From NZWG01 sp964478995 (lineage in GTDB: Bacteria; Fidelibacterota; Marinisomatia; Marinisomatales; UBA1611), in contig CAYZJY010000048.1 in the NCBI GenBank assembly GCA_964478995.1, positions 1 to 14,810 on the forward strand: 14,810 nt of DNA. The letters are read 5' to 3'. The position numbers and the translations under genes are program-made. The notes beneath the pieces are model-generated. The model did not search any database, was not told where the DNA came from, and saw only the letters and a program-made list of their open reading frames with translations. Below, piece by piece: positions 14,308 to 14,810 of this stretch (position 1 is its first letter; each line of letters begins with the position of its first letter).

Positions 14308-14810
14308 ATGAAAAAAATACTTATTACATATTTGATCAGTTTTTCAATATTAAATGCTACAGGTGCTTGGATGATGAGCCAGCGATCACATGGTGAATTA
14401 AAATGGCATACGATCTCAACTGACCATTTTGATGTTCATTATCATGATGACATCCGCGATATTGCTTTAAAAGGGGCCTCAATCGCAGAGCAGATAAGAC
14501 CGACTCTAATAGAGCAAATGGGACTGGATACTTTACCAAGATTAGATATCGCATTCACTACAGAAGATGAGGTCTTGAATGGATTTGCTACGCCAGGAAA
14601 TTATACAATTATATGGGTAGACCAGAATGATGCGGCTCTTTGGAATGGTAATGAAAAATGGTTAAGAACTGTATTGGCCCATGAGTTACAACATCTTGTA
14701 TTTTTTAACACCACCAAAGGACCTTGGTGGCTACCTGAACCCATGAATAGTCTTTTAACAGGCGTGCCTGGTTGGGTTGTTGAAGGTTTAGCTGAATATT
14801 ACACTGAAGA
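14308..14810 (+). CDS. Secreted peptidase-MA-like zinc metalloprotease (3' partial)
   Basis: The window holds the first 167 codons; the gene runs off the right edge. Residues 1-20 form a signal peptide (MKK, hydrophobic core to about 15, likely cleavage after A20 in NATGA), so the product is exported. The segment STDHFDVHYHDDIRDIA is the usual opening of peptidase-MA-like domains, and NGFATPGNYTIIWV matches the following strand region. HELQH at residues 125-129 is a gluzincin HExxH zinc site; E159 in GWVVEGLAEYY is the expected third ligand. Such N-terminal domains are often followed by a beta-propeller (TolB/PD40-like) and outer-membrane or periplasmic parts in proteins of about 1000 residues; whether that holds here is beyond the edge. 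It starts two bases after the HAD stop. Confidence 0.85.
   Translation, partial: MKKILITYLISFSILNATGAWMMSQRSHGELKWHTISTDHFDVHYHDDIRDIALKGASIAEQIRPTLIEQMGLDTLPRLDIAFTTEDEVLNGFATPGNYTIIWVDQNDAALWNGNEKWLRTVLAHELQHLVFFNTTKGPWWLPEPMNSLLTGVPGWVVEGLAEYYTE

Noticed and set aside
1..14810. Mobile element or defence island
   Set aside because: No transposase, integrase, toxin-antitoxin pair, restriction gene or terminal repeats; gene content is housekeeping throughout.

Overview
The window reads as a piece of a chromosome from an AT-rich, probably uncultured marine-type bacterium, assembled as a scaffold: two runs of exactly 100 N (2758-2857 and 7894-7993) mark joins inside genes. The gene content is ordinary bacterial housekeeping. 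Shine-Dalgarno motifs are scarce except before the L31 gene, and the digeranylgeranylglyceryl-phosphate-synthase-like prenyltransferase and peptidase-MA-like secreted protein are of kinds I associate with the Fibrobacterota-Chlorobi-Bacteroidota (FCB) group. My best guess is a Marinimicrobia (SAR406)-like lineage. This is inference from style and content, not a phylogenetic result. All genes found are on the + strand; no tRNA, rRNA, IS element, prophage or CRISPR array is visible.

Layout. (1) 1-1056: the 3' part of a stand-alone Cas6/RAMP-like protein with a long charged tail. It overlaps by 4 nt a class I (aspartate-type) aminotransferase (1053-2255), which is followed by type B ribosomal protein L31 (2269-2517) and a strong hairpin (2531-2575). 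(2) 2609-5322: DUF1385 membrane protein (gapped), release factor 1 (prfA) and its methyltransferase prmC, a widely conserved translation-termination cluster often found beside an L31 gene. (3) 5344-9924: UbiA-family prenyltransferase, the replicative polymerase dnaE (interrupted by the second N run) and D-aminoacyl-tRNA deacylase dtd, with junctions that overlap or nearly touch. (4) 10009-12220: stand-alone cobalamin-binding subunit of methylmalonyl-CoA mutase type, a TPR protein and an M24 Xaa-Pro-type aminopeptidase. (5) 12339-14810: SAM methyltransferase, HhH-GPD DNA glycosylase, HAD phosphatase and a secreted zinc peptidase cut by the right edge, again almost without intergenic space.

How they work together. 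L31, RF1, PrmC and Dtd all serve translation: ribosome structure, stop-codon recognition, GGQ methylation and removal of D-amino acids from tRNA. DnaE and the glycosylase serve replication and base repair. The B12 domain and the aminotransferase are central metabolism. The most unusual item is the Cas6-fold protein in a housekeeping setting. I found no complete novel defence or mobile system here; the findings are mostly single-gene and regulatory curiosities plus two assembly artefacts that would mislead automatic annotation.
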